A stretch of 64,000 nucleotides of DNA, taken from positions 62,001 through 126,000 of the forward strand of contig CASDWH010000029.1 of NCBI GenBank assembly GCA_949284715.1. The letters run 5' to 3'. The first letter of the stretch is position 1; each line of letters starts with the position of its first letter. Positions 54,694-62,263 of the stretch are shown in pieces. The notes below the pieces were generated by a model. It searched no databases, was not told the DNA's origin, and worked only from the letters and a program-made list of their open reading frames with translations. A program made the position numbers and the translations under genes. Source of the stretch: an uncultured bacterium. GTDB lineage: Bacteria; Cyanobacteriota; Vampirovibrionia; Gastranaerophilales; Gastranaerophilaceae.

Positions 54694-55491
54694 TTATGGC
54701 TGAGAATTTTTCTTGGTATTTGCGCAATCACAGTTTGCACGTTCAGACGGGATATTTTCTATCATAGTAAATAAAAGTTTTTTGAGATTAGCCACATTGT
54801 TATTAAATACCTGCATTACTTCGTGGTGTGAAACCGGAGGAACGTCACCCACAAGTCCTGCATCGTAATCTGTAATTAGTGAAATATTAAGCGGACACAT
54901 ATCCATTTCTTTAACCAGATAAGCTTCAGGGAATGCGGTCATATTAATAACTTCCCATCCTTGATTTGTAAAGAATTTTGATTCAGCTTTAGTAGAGAAT
55001 CTAGGGCCGTTTATTACAACGACTGTTCCGTGGTCATGTACTGTAATTCCTAAATCTTTGGCTGTTTTAATTGCTAAAGCTCTAAGCTCCGGACAGTACG
55101 GTTCAGCAGGTGACGGGTGTGTTGCAATCGGGCCTTCAAAGAAGGTTGATTTTCTGCCGTCAGTCCAATCTACAAACTGGTCGCAAATGACAAAATGTCC
55201 AGGAGCTACGTGTTTTTGCAGGCTTCCTGCTGCGCAAGGTGAGATTACGCGTGTACAGCCGGCGGCTTTCATTGCCCAAACATTTGCCCGATAATTAATA
55301 AGGTGCGGCAATATTGTATGATTACGGCCGTGGCGGGGTAAAAAAGCGACTTTATGAGAACCTACAGTACCTATAAAAAGATTATCACTAGGCATTCCGT
55401 ATGGTGTTTCAACCGGAACTTCTTCTATATTGTCCAGAAACTTGTAAAATCCAGAACCTCCAAATACACCTATATCCGCTATTTTTTCCAT
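54694..55491 (-). CDS. mtnP: S-methyl-5'-thioadenosine phosphorylase
   Basis: It splits methylthioadenosine, a by-product of polyamine synthesis, into adenine and methylthioribose-1-phosphate. The 265-aa protein from ATG 55491 (MEKIADIGVFGGSG; GAGG 8 bp upstream) shows GGSGFYKFLDN, LPRHGRNHTILPHLINYRANVWAMK, NGPRFSTKAES and MTAFPEAYLVKEMDMCPLNIS. This wording fits MTAP rather than PunA. With agmatinase in the window, polyamine turnover is plausible. Confidence 0.9.
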   Translation of the reverse strand: MEKIADIGVFGGSGFYKFLDNIEEVPVETPYGMPSDNLFIGTVGSHKVAFLPRHGRNHTILPHLINYRANVWAMKAAGCTRVISPCAAGSLQKHVAPGHFVICDQFVDWTDGRKSTFFEGPIATHPSPAEPYCPELRALAIKTAKDLGITVHDHGTVVVINGPRFSTKAESKFFTNQGWEVINMTAFPEAYLVKEMDMCPLNISLITDYDAGLVGDVPPVSHHEVMQVFNNNVANLKKLLFTMIENIPSERANCDCANTKKNSQP

Positions 55492-55605
55492 ATTTCTACC
55501 TCTATTAACTACGTACTGCAATTATCATAACATAAACATTAATTAAATAAAATAAAAAGAGGATGACTTACAAGCCACCCTCTCTTAAAACTTTAGACGT
55601 TAAGA

Positions 55606-55884
55606 CTATTTGCCGTTAACAATAGTTTTGAAGTTTTTACCTGCTGAGAAAACAGGAACTGTTTTTGCAGGGATTTTAATTTCTTTATTAGTTTGTGGGT
55701 TTCTGCCGTTTCTTGCTGCTCTCTTACGTGGTTCAAAAGTACCAAAACCAACTAGAGTAACTTTTTTGCCTTTAGAAACAGTTTTTTGAATAGTATCAAT
55801 TAAAGCACCTAATACTTCGCTTGCTTCTTTTTGAGTAACTTTAGCTTTTTTTGAAATCTCTTGAACTAATTCTTCTTTGTTCAT
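55606..55884 (-). CDS. hup: DNA-binding protein HU
   Basis: This is a nucleoid-compacting histone-like protein. The 92-aa protein shows the helix pair (MNKEELVQEISKKAKVTQKEA) and the DNA-binding arm (GFGTFEPRKRAARNGRNPQT). RBS AAAGGAG. It has its own promoter at 55917. Confidence 0.97.
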   Translation of the reverse strand: MNKEELVQEISKKAKVTQKEASEVLGALIDTIQKTVSKGKKVTLVGFGTFEPRKRAARNGRNPQTNKEIKIPAKTVPVFSAGKNFKTIVNGK

Positions 55885-56229
55885 CGTAAAACTCCTTTCT
55901 TATGTCTACAAATCTTATTATACTTATCATAGAAAATATTGCAAGCCATTTTTTTAGAAAAAAAGCTGTTTTTGATACTTTTTTGCAAAAAATAAGCATA
56001 AAGTATGAGATTTTTATAACTTAATATTGGCTACTATAATTCTTGTTATAAAAGGCCTACGGCTGTTTATGAGCTTGAAATTTCAATATTGATAATAATT
56101 TTGGCAAAATGTTACAAACGTTATTATTGTTAACTTTTGTTACACTTTTGGGAATCATTGAAATTGGCGTAAGAATAATATCTTTATATATATGTAAGTA
56201 AAATAAGATGTTAAGAAAGAGTTAATATT
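55885..56229. other. Intergenic region between hup and the gene at 56230
   Basis: It contains the hup promoter (next entry) and, to the right, GTTACA-rich sequence (56109-56150) with a partial HLR1-like direct repeat (GTTAACTTTTGTTACACT) that matches the consensus poorly in its first half. No gene, tRNA or hairpin terminator is seen. Confidence 0.5.
55917..55944 (-). promoter_or_regulatory. Promoter of hup
   Basis: Minus strand: TTGCAA (55944-55939), 16 bp, TATAAT (55922-55917). The start of transcription should lie about 20 bp before the ribosome site. Confidence 0.7.
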
Positions 56230-56475
56230 ATGGCATTAGACAGAGAAGCAATTGAACGTAATAAAAAACCTATAGGTTCGCTGGAAATTCCAGATAATTT
56301 TCAGTGCTGTTATCTTAATAAAAAAGATAGGCAAATGCGCTTTAATAATGGCAAAGATCCGTTATACTATATATTTGACGGTATGGAGCAAAAACCTCTT
56401 AAAGCAGTTGTAAGAGATTTTGTGAAAGATATTGTGTGTGATGTAAAAAGGTATTACAAAAAATTAGCCAGTTAA
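56230..56475 (+). CDS. Small conserved-looking hypothetical protein, 81 aa
   Basis: It begins MALDREAIERNKKPIGSLEI and has an aromatic and basic second half (DPLYYIFDGMEQKPL, VKRYYKKLAS). There are two adjacent cysteines (CC) and no signal peptide. Not recognised. RBS is AAGAGTTAAT-like and weak. A terminator follows, so monocistronic. Confidence 0.55.
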   Translation: MALDREAIERNKKPIGSLEIPDNFQCCYLNKKDRQMRFNNGKDPLYYIFDGMEQKPLKAVVRDFVKDIVCDVKRYYKKLAS

Positions 56476-56504
56476 GCGGCACTGGAGAAAAAGGAAAAGA
56501 ATGT

Positions 56505-56545
56505 AAATAGTTCAACTCTGAATAGGGTTGAACTATTTAGTTTTA
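56505..56545 (+). terminator. Terminator after the 56230 gene
   Basis: AAATAGTTCAAC/GTTGAACTATTT with TAGTTTT. Confidence 0.75.
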
Positions 56546-56583
56546 TGGCTATAATGAGTAAACAAAGAAACAGGAGGTATAAT

Positions 56584-57330
56584 ATGAAGAAGAGTTTATT
56601 TATTATTGCAATTGCTGCATTACTCGGTATGTCAGGGGGTGTTCAGGCTCAGACCTGCGGGTGTCCGGAACCGGTAAATACAATTTCTGTCAGCGCGAGT
56701 GCCGTTAAGGAGGTTGCACCTGATACTGTTGAAATTAATATAGAAGTTCAAACTGAAGATTCAAAATCAATGCAAAAGGCTATGACCGATAATAATGAAA
56801 TTTCACAAAAGATTCTTGCCGGGCTGAAATCTACTATAAAGCCTGATGACGGTGACTATATTAAAACTTCTGATTTTCGTGCCGATTCATTATACAAGTA
56901 TAACGGCAGCAAAAGATCTTTTGATAAATATATGGTAACAAATAATGTTGTAGTTCATACAAAATCAATTGAGGGAATACCTTCAATTATAGAAAAGGCT
57001 ATATCACTAGGCGCAACCGGTATTTCAAATCTTAATTTCAGTGTATCAAATTATGATAAATACAGAGATGAGCTGCTTACTCTTGCCGTTGAGAAAGCGA
57101 AAAAACAGGCTCAAACAGCGGCAAATGCAGCTAATGTAACTATTAAAGGAGTAAAAGATATAAATATTATCAATAATGAGAATATATACGGGAGAACAAG
57201 ATATACTGCTGTAAACTTAAAAGCCTGCGGCAGTGCAGATTCTGTTGCTCCGGAAGCGGCAACTCCTTCTATAGAACCCGGGGTAATAAAAATTCAAGCG
57301 GGTGTTAACATGACTTATTTAATTAAATAG
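56584..57330 (+). CDS. Periplasmic SIMPL-domain (YggE-like) protein
   Basis: The 248-aa protein has a cleavable signal peptide (MKKSLFIIAIAALLGMSGGVQA then Q), followed by a SIMPL/DUF541 domain: ISVSASAVKEVAPDTVEI, DYIKTSDFRADSLYKY, VTNNVVVHTKSIEGIPSIIEKAI and AVEKAKKQAQTAANA. YggE relatives relate to oxidative stress and envelope homeostasis. ATG 56584 has AGGAGG 6 bp upstream; the upstream frame extension is not used. A strong terminator follows. Confidence 0.88.
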   Translation: MKKSLFIIAIAALLGMSGGVQAQTCGCPEPVNTISVSASAVKEVAPDTVEINIEVQTEDSKSMQKAMTDNNEISQKILAGLKSTIKPDDGDYIKTSDFRADSLYKYNGSKRSFDKYMVTNNVVVHTKSIEGIPSIIEKAISLGATGISNLNFSVSNYDKYRDELLTLAVEKAKKQAQTAANAANVTIKGVKDINIINNENIYGRTRYTAVNLKACGSADSVAPEAATPSIEPGVIKIQAGVNMTYLIK

Positions 57331-57358
57331 ATGAGAGGTATTAAGTCGTTTTTATATC

Positions 57359-57395
57359 AAAAAGCTGTAAGTTGTATAACTTACAGCTTTTTTTG
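57359..57395 (+). terminator. Terminator after the SIMPL gene
   Basis: AAAAAGCTGTAAGTT/AACTTACAGCTTTTTTT, very stable. Confidence 0.9.
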
Positions 57396-57510
57396 TAATT
57401 CATACGTATGATTTTAGTGAAAAAAATATGTGTTCCCCCTTTAATTTCCCCCCGTTTGTTATAAAATAAACCTATAAATTGATAATAGTTAAGTTTGAAA
57501 GAGGGATTAT

Positions 57511-58458
57511 ATGGCAAACAGAATAGGTATTGATGTTGGCGGAACAAATGTTAAAATAGCACTGGTCGGTGATAAGGGAAATATTATTTATTCAAACTCT
57601 ATTCCTACAAGGGCGGAAATGGGTTATGAATACACTATAAATAATATGAAACAGGCGGTAAGTGATTTGTTAAAAGAAACAAATACAAGCTCCAAAGGTA
57701 TAGAAGGTATCGGATTTGGTTTCCCGGGACAAGTTGATTATCAGCACGGTGTGGTACGTCTTGCGCCAAATATTCCGGGCTGGGTAAATGTGCCTATTGC
57801 AAAGGTTTTTGAAGAGGAATTTAAAATTCCAACACGCGTAGATAACGATGTACGTTGCGCTGCACTTGGCGAACTGAATTTTGGTGCCGGCAAGGGCTGC
57901 GAAAACCTTATTTGTATAACTGTCGGCACCGGTATCGGCTCCGGTTTGATTATTAATGGCAAACTGGTAAGGGGTGCCAGCAATTCAGCAGGTGAAATCG
58001 GGCATATTAAGCTGGATATGACCGGCGGGCCGCTATGCGGGTGCGGTGACAGGGGGTGCCTGGAAGCGTTTGCCTCCGGGCCGAGTATTGTAAGCATGGC
58101 AGAAGAATACATTAGAGGCGGGAAGTCTACCAAATACAGAGAACTTGCCAATCCTGATATTACACCATACATTGTTTCTGAAGCTGCAAAACAAGGCGAC
58201 AGAGTTGCACAGAAAATTTTCACTATTATGGGCGAATACATAGGTATTGGTTTAACAAGTGTTGTAAATCTTTTAAATCCGGAAAAAATAATTATCGGCG
58301 GCGGTGTTGCCGACGCAGGAGAAATCCTGTTGAATCCGATACGTGAAATGATTGCAAAACGTGCGATTCCGGTTTCTGCCGATGCTGTTGAGGTTGTTCC
58401 TGCGCAGCTTGGAAATACAGCCGGCGTAATCGGGGCAAGCCTGTTAATTAAATCATAA
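57511..58458 (+). CDS. glk: ROK-family glucokinase
   Basis: It phosphorylates glucose with ATP. The 315-aa protein has GIDVGGTNVKIALV (phosphate 1), the DNDVRCAALGE catalytic block, GTGIGSGLIINGKLVRG, the ROK zinc site GPLCGCGDRGCLEAFAS and GEIGHIKL. It gives entry of sugars into glycolysis. RBS AAAGAGGG. A terminator follows. Confidence 0.94.
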   Translation: MANRIGIDVGGTNVKIALVGDKGNIIYSNSIPTRAEMGYEYTINNMKQAVSDLLKETNTSSKGIEGIGFGFPGQVDYQHGVVRLAPNIPGWVNVPIAKVFEEEFKIPTRVDNDVRCAALGELNFGAGKGCENLICITVGTGIGSGLIINGKLVRGASNSAGEIGHIKLDMTGGPLCGCGDRGCLEAFASGPSIVSMAEEYIRGGKSTKYRELANPDITPYIVSEAAKQGDRVAQKIFTIMGEYIGIGLTSVVNLLNPEKIIIGGGVADAGEILLNPIREMIAKRAIPVSADAVEVVPAQLGNTAGVIGASLLIKS

Positions 58459-58483
58459 ACACGGCTTACAGTTTTTCATAATA

Positions 58484-58519
58484 AAATAACCTGAGAATGT
58501 CATTTCAGGTTATTTTTTT
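58484..58519 (+). terminator. Terminator after glk
   Basis: AAAATAACCTGA/TCAGGTTATTTTTTT hairpin. Confidence 0.82.
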
Positions 58520-58636
58520 GTGTGCATATTATTAGTTCTATTGTCTATACCCTGTAGCCTAGTACTTAACCCCCTTGGAGATTAATTTATTTTTTCTATG
58601 TAGTTTTTAGAATAAAAATAAAGGAGCGAGGATTAA

Positions 58637-59452
58637 ATGAACAACATATTTACATCTCCGGTTTATAAACTGGAGCAATTAAACTACGTGTATATAGTGC
58701 TTACATCAAAATCTTGCAATCAAAGGTGTAAACAATGTTATATTGATTTTCCATTGGGGCGTCAGCAGAAAGATTTTATAGATATTAATAAAATCAAGGA
58801 AATGTTATCAGAAATAAAAGGGGAGAATGTTGAGTGCATTTATTTAACCGGAGCAGAGCCGATGACGCATCCGGGATTTAACAATATACTAAGGCTTTGT
58901 TTAAAGCACACCAATGTTTGTATTTGTACAAACGCTTCTTTTATAAATGAGAAAAAAGCAAGGTTCTTAAAAAAAGTAGAGGATGAAAGCAAATACAGTT
59001 TGTTTTTCAGGTTTTCACTTTCTCATTATGATGAACACAAAAACGATAATGCAAGATACAGAGGTTCATACCGGCAGACTTTTTTTGCAGTAAGGAATCT
59101 TGAAAGATACGGGTTTTCAATAATAGTTGAAATAATTAATTTTTATGGAGAGGAGGAAAATATGCTGTTAGAGATGTATAGAAAGAAATTTGAAGAATAC
59201 GGTGTGAATCCGGAAATATCAATAGGGCAGTATTTTGATAAATTAACTCCGCCGGAGGATTACAATAATAAAACAAAAGACTGTACAATGAGCAGAACTC
59301 TTACACAGAATGGCGTTTATGCGTGTCCGTATCTTGCAAACGACTACAGAGGAAGGTGCGGCAGCAGTTTTAAAGATTTTTCAAAATCCATAAACGCTGA
59401 AACAGTTTTTTGTATGGCATGTTCTGCGTGTAAAACTATAATTTATTCTTAA
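58637..59452 (+). CDS. Radical SAM protein with C-terminal cysteine cluster
   Basis: The 271-aa protein has the [4Fe-4S] motif CNQRCKQC (CxxxCxxC, about residues 27-34), TGAEPMTHPGF, CTNASFINE and a C-terminal set of cysteines (CTMSRTLTQNGVYACPY, CGSSF, CMACSACK) like a Twitch/SPASM auxiliary cluster. Such enzymes modify peptides, and the SPASM type suggests peptide maturation or protein modification. No obvious precursor peptide gene is adjacent. RBS AAAGGAGCG. Confidence 0.85.
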   Translation: MNNIFTSPVYKLEQLNYVYIVLTSKSCNQRCKQCYIDFPLGRQQKDFIDINKIKEMLSEIKGENVECIYLTGAEPMTHPGFNNILRLCLKHTNVCICTNASFINEKKARFLKKVEDESKYSLFFRFSLSHYDEHKNDNARYRGSYRQTFFAVRNLERYGFSIIVEIINFYGEEENMLLEMYRKKFEEYGVNPEISIGQYFDKLTPPEDYNNKTKDCTMSRTLTQNGVYACPYLANDYRGRCGSSFKDFSKSINAETVFCMACSACKTIIYS

Positions 59453-60969
59453 GCCGCAGATTTAGTTGTATTCTCTTTGGGCTGATTTAAAAAATTATCT
59501 CCGCCCGGAAATCCCGAACGCCCTGTAACTTTTCTGGTTACGTAGTACTGGATTTTGGGAATAATTGTTGAGATAAATGCGACTGCTATAGAGAAACCTA
59601 CAAGGAAATTAAGCCCGTTATATGCCAGATTTTTATTTTTAACTGATTTTAAAAGTGCAGAATCAATTTTCCCGTTGTTTGCTGCCTGTAATATATCTTC
59701 TACATATTGTACAACTTTTGCTTTTTGTTTGTAGAGCGACTTATGCGAAACATATTTGTACTCGTTTTTGTAGGCTCCCTGAGTGTAATCATCAAATATT
59801 ACGTGCAGAAGCTTTGGCGAATTAAGTTCTCCGCCTTTAAGGATGTCGGCAATTTGGTTTTTGCTTAAAATACTTATTCCGGCGCGTTTGGGCTGTAGTT
59901 CAGACATTCTGCGCGCCGTTTCTCCGTATTTTTCTTGTTCGGCTGGTGTAAGCGATGCAAGGAATTTGTCAAGTTCTATGGCTTCTGTTGGAGCATTCGG
60001 CTTTATTCCCAGTTTTGAGATAAATTTAGAGAATTTAGAAGGGGGTTCTTTCTCAAAGTTAAGTACAGGAATCTCTTTAGTGCCGGCTCCAAACATTGAT
60101 TTTCTAAAATCTTCAACAGACATGCTGCCTCCATTTGCAGCAATAAAATCATTGAGATATTTAGTAATACAGTTTACCGACTTGGGATCCAGCCGCCTGG
60201 AGGTTTTGCCGCCAGTAGTAATCAGGTTCATAACTTTGGCGGCATCATCTCTTGCCCAGTAGTAAAAATATAATGAGCCGACATCTCTTATCAGAATATC
60301 CAGAGTTTCTTCTTTTCTTCTTGCGTTTAACCCTCTTCCGCCTGATATTCCTATATCAGTTCCTAAGAGTTTACCAATATTAGTATTTTCAATAAAATTG
60401 GTAAATGTATTTAGTCCGGCTATACCTTTAAATGTAGGAGAGATATCCTGTACGGGCTTTTCTTCAGAAAGCTGCTTAATTTGTTCCTGCTTTTGCGCGT
60501 TTTTCTTGTTTATTGCTCTTGACAATGCCTGATTAAATTTAGGAACGGCAAATCCTATAAATAAATCTGCAAGAACGATTGCCGATATAACTTTTATACC
60601 TTTTATAACAGAAATTTTATTAGCAGAAAAACCTTTCGGGTAATTTTCTTTATTTCTCATAAAATTATCAAACGGGCGGCGCATAATGTCAGAACCGACA
60701 TCAAAGCTTACTCCTTTATTTTTCAGAATAAAACCTATAATTTTGTCCCCTATATAATTCAAAAATTTAACGCCGCCAAGCCATGTGACAGTGCCGGAAA
60801 CCTCTTCAATAACTCTTTCTCTGGCTTCCTGGGTACCGCCGCGCTTGTATGCCATACGTGTGCGGCCGGATATACACAGTGTTTCCTGTGCAATAATCGG
60901 TGCAAGATTGTCGGGCTTTGTAAGAGTGGTAACGGCGTTACCAACTTTATCCATTATTCCTATAGGCAT
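59449..60969 (-). CDS. Large lineage-specific membrane protein
   Basis: No family is recognised. The 506-aa protein starts MPIGIMDKVGNAVTT and has two or three hydrophobic segments (about residues 125-150, and the near C-terminal GLNFLVGFSIAVAFISTIIP), a coiled-coil stretch with Lys/Gln/Glu (NKKNAQKQEQIKQ), and an internal 'SPTFKGIAGLNTF' that repeats the FKG motif. The C-terminus is Asn/Lys/Thr-rich. It is a probable member of the family sharing this motif; function is unknown. It is convergent with the radical SAM gene (4-bp overlap). Confidence 0.6.
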   Translation of the reverse strand: MPIGIMDKVGNAVTTLTKPDNLAPIIAQETLCISGRTRMAYKRGGTQEARERVIEEVSGTVTWLGGVKFLNYIGDKIIGFILKNKGVSFDVGSDIMRRPFDNFMRNKENYPKGFSANKISVIKGIKVISAIVLADLFIGFAVPKFNQALSRAINKKNAQKQEQIKQLSEEKPVQDISPTFKGIAGLNTFTNFIENTNIGKLLGTDIGISGGRGLNARRKEETLDILIRDVGSLYFYYWARDDAAKVMNLITTGGKTSRRLDPKSVNCITKYLNDFIAANGGSMSVEDFRKSMFGAGTKEIPVLNFEKEPPSKFSKFISKLGIKPNAPTEAIELDKFLASLTPAEQEKYGETARRMSELQPKRAGISILSKNQIADILKGGELNSPKLLHVIFDDYTQGAYKNEYKYVSHKSLYKQKAKVVQYVEDILQAANNGKIDSALLKSVKNKNLAYNGLNFLVGFSIAVAFISTIIPKIQYYVTRKVTGRSGFPGGDNFLNQPKENTTKSAA

Positions 60970-61054
60970 ACTAATTATTTTTCCAAATTATTATATCAGT
61001 TACAAAACCCATAAATTTTTTTTTTGCCAGTATAGTCCGTAAAATTTACAAAAG

Positions 61055-61975
61055 TTAAAACTTGCAACCTTGCCAGCTATTTCGGCACTCCAGTTCTCGG
61101 TCAATTTTATTAAGCGCATCAAGCTTTTTCCCGAGCCATTTGGGCGCAACAAGGTTCTTTTTTAGCCCGTTTCCTGCAAGTCTGTGGATAGTAGTCTGCG
61201 GCGGCAGAAGTTCTAAATAATCGCAGCAAAGGTTAATATATTCATCTTCTGACATGAAATTTAATTCCCCTTTATTATATAAATCAGCAATTTTAGTTCC
61301 TTCAAGAGCGCAGAGCATATGAATTTTTACACCTTCAGGCTCCAGTTTTGCGACTTTTTCAGCCGTTTCAATCATTTCTTCATAAGTTTCATTAAGTCCG
61401 AGAATCAGGTGCAGGCATATATTTATCCCGTAGTTTTTAGTTTTTTCGTACGCTTTTAAAAAACAATCATAATCGTGTCCGCGGTTAATCCATTTTAGAG
61501 TTTTATCGTGGACACTTTGCAGCCCGTACTCAATCCAGGTATAGTAGTCTTTTGTATAACCCGAAATAAGCTTTAACTTTTCATCATCAACGCAATCTGG
61601 GCGGGTGCCGATGGAAATCCCTACAATATCAGGATGTTGGAGTGCTGAATTATAAATTTTTTCTAATTCTGTAACAGGCTTATAGGTATTGGTGAAAGCT
61701 TGAAAGTATGATAGAAATTTTTCAGCTTTAAATCTCTTTGAAAGGGTTTCAATGCCTGTCAGGATTTGTTCTTCAATGGTTATCCGGTTAGAGTGGGCCT
61801 GAGAAAAGCTTCCGCCGTCATCACAAAAAATGCACCCGTAGTTAGAAAGTATACCATCACGATTAGGACAGGAAAAGCCTGCATCAAGCGTAATTTTATA
61901 GACTTTTGCACCAAATTTTTGTTTTAAATAGGCACTGTACTGGTTATAACGCTTTTCTGTACCATTAAAAAACAT
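61055..61975 (-). CDS. YtqA/TIGR01212-type radical SAM protein
   Basis: The 306-aa protein has a cluster motif CPNRDGILSNYGCIFCDDGG, with the wide CX9CXXC spacing that marks the TIGR01212 (YtqA/YhcC) group, then YFQAFTNTYKPV, ISIGTRPDCV and GLNETYEEMIETAEKVAKLEPEGVKIHML. The role is unknown in detail; such proteins relate to elongator Elp3. Its ATG overlaps the upstream small gene's stop (TAATG). Confidence 0.9.
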   Translation of the reverse strand: MFFNGTEKRYNQYSAYLKQKFGAKVYKITLDAGFSCPNRDGILSNYGCIFCDDGGSFSQAHSNRITIEEQILTGIETLSKRFKAEKFLSYFQAFTNTYKPVTELEKIYNSALQHPDIVGISIGTRPDCVDDEKLKLISGYTKDYYTWIEYGLQSVHDKTLKWINRGHDYDCFLKAYEKTKNYGINICLHLILGLNETYEEMIETAEKVAKLEPEGVKIHMLCALEGTKIADLYNKGELNFMSEDEYINLCCDYLELLPPQTTIHRLAGNGLKKNLVAPKWLGKKLDALNKIDRELECRNSWQGCKF

Positions 61976-62151
61976 TAGCGGTTTTCTTGGTTTTCATCGT
62001 TATCGTAGATAGGATAAACATAGTGTTCGCCGCAGTTCGGGCAAACTACTTCCTGCTGCTTGCCTTCTTCAAGTTGTGCAACTTCAAATAATGTTTTGCA
62101 TCCTGACTGTACGCATCTGATTGCCCAGGTTGGTCTTACTAATCTTGCCAT
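61975..62151 (-). CDS. Small zinc-ribbon-like protein, 58 aa
   Basis: This short frame begins MARLVRPTWAIRC and ends at the ATG of the radical SAM gene, with AAGGAG 8 bp upstream. Cysteines Cys13, Cys18 and CPNCGEHY (about residues 37-44) could form one zinc site. It resembles short regulatory zinc ribbons, but no family is named. Co-transcribed and translationally coupled with the YtqA-type gene, so it may serve it. Confidence 0.7.
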   Translation of the reverse strand: MARLVRPTWAIRCVQSGCKTLFEVAQLEEGKQQEVVCPNCGEHYVYPIYDNDENQENR

Positions 62152-62263
62152 TTGTTTCTCCTTACATCCTGTTAGTTAAGTACATGGTAACATATTTGAT
62201 TAATATTTGTAAAGATTTTTTCGTTTATATAGCAAAAAAAAATATTACGGGTTTTAATAAGAT

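Noticed and set aside
56105-56150. HLR1 site upstream of the 56230 gene
   Set aside because: Several GTTACA half-sites are present but no pair at the right spacing matches in both halves.
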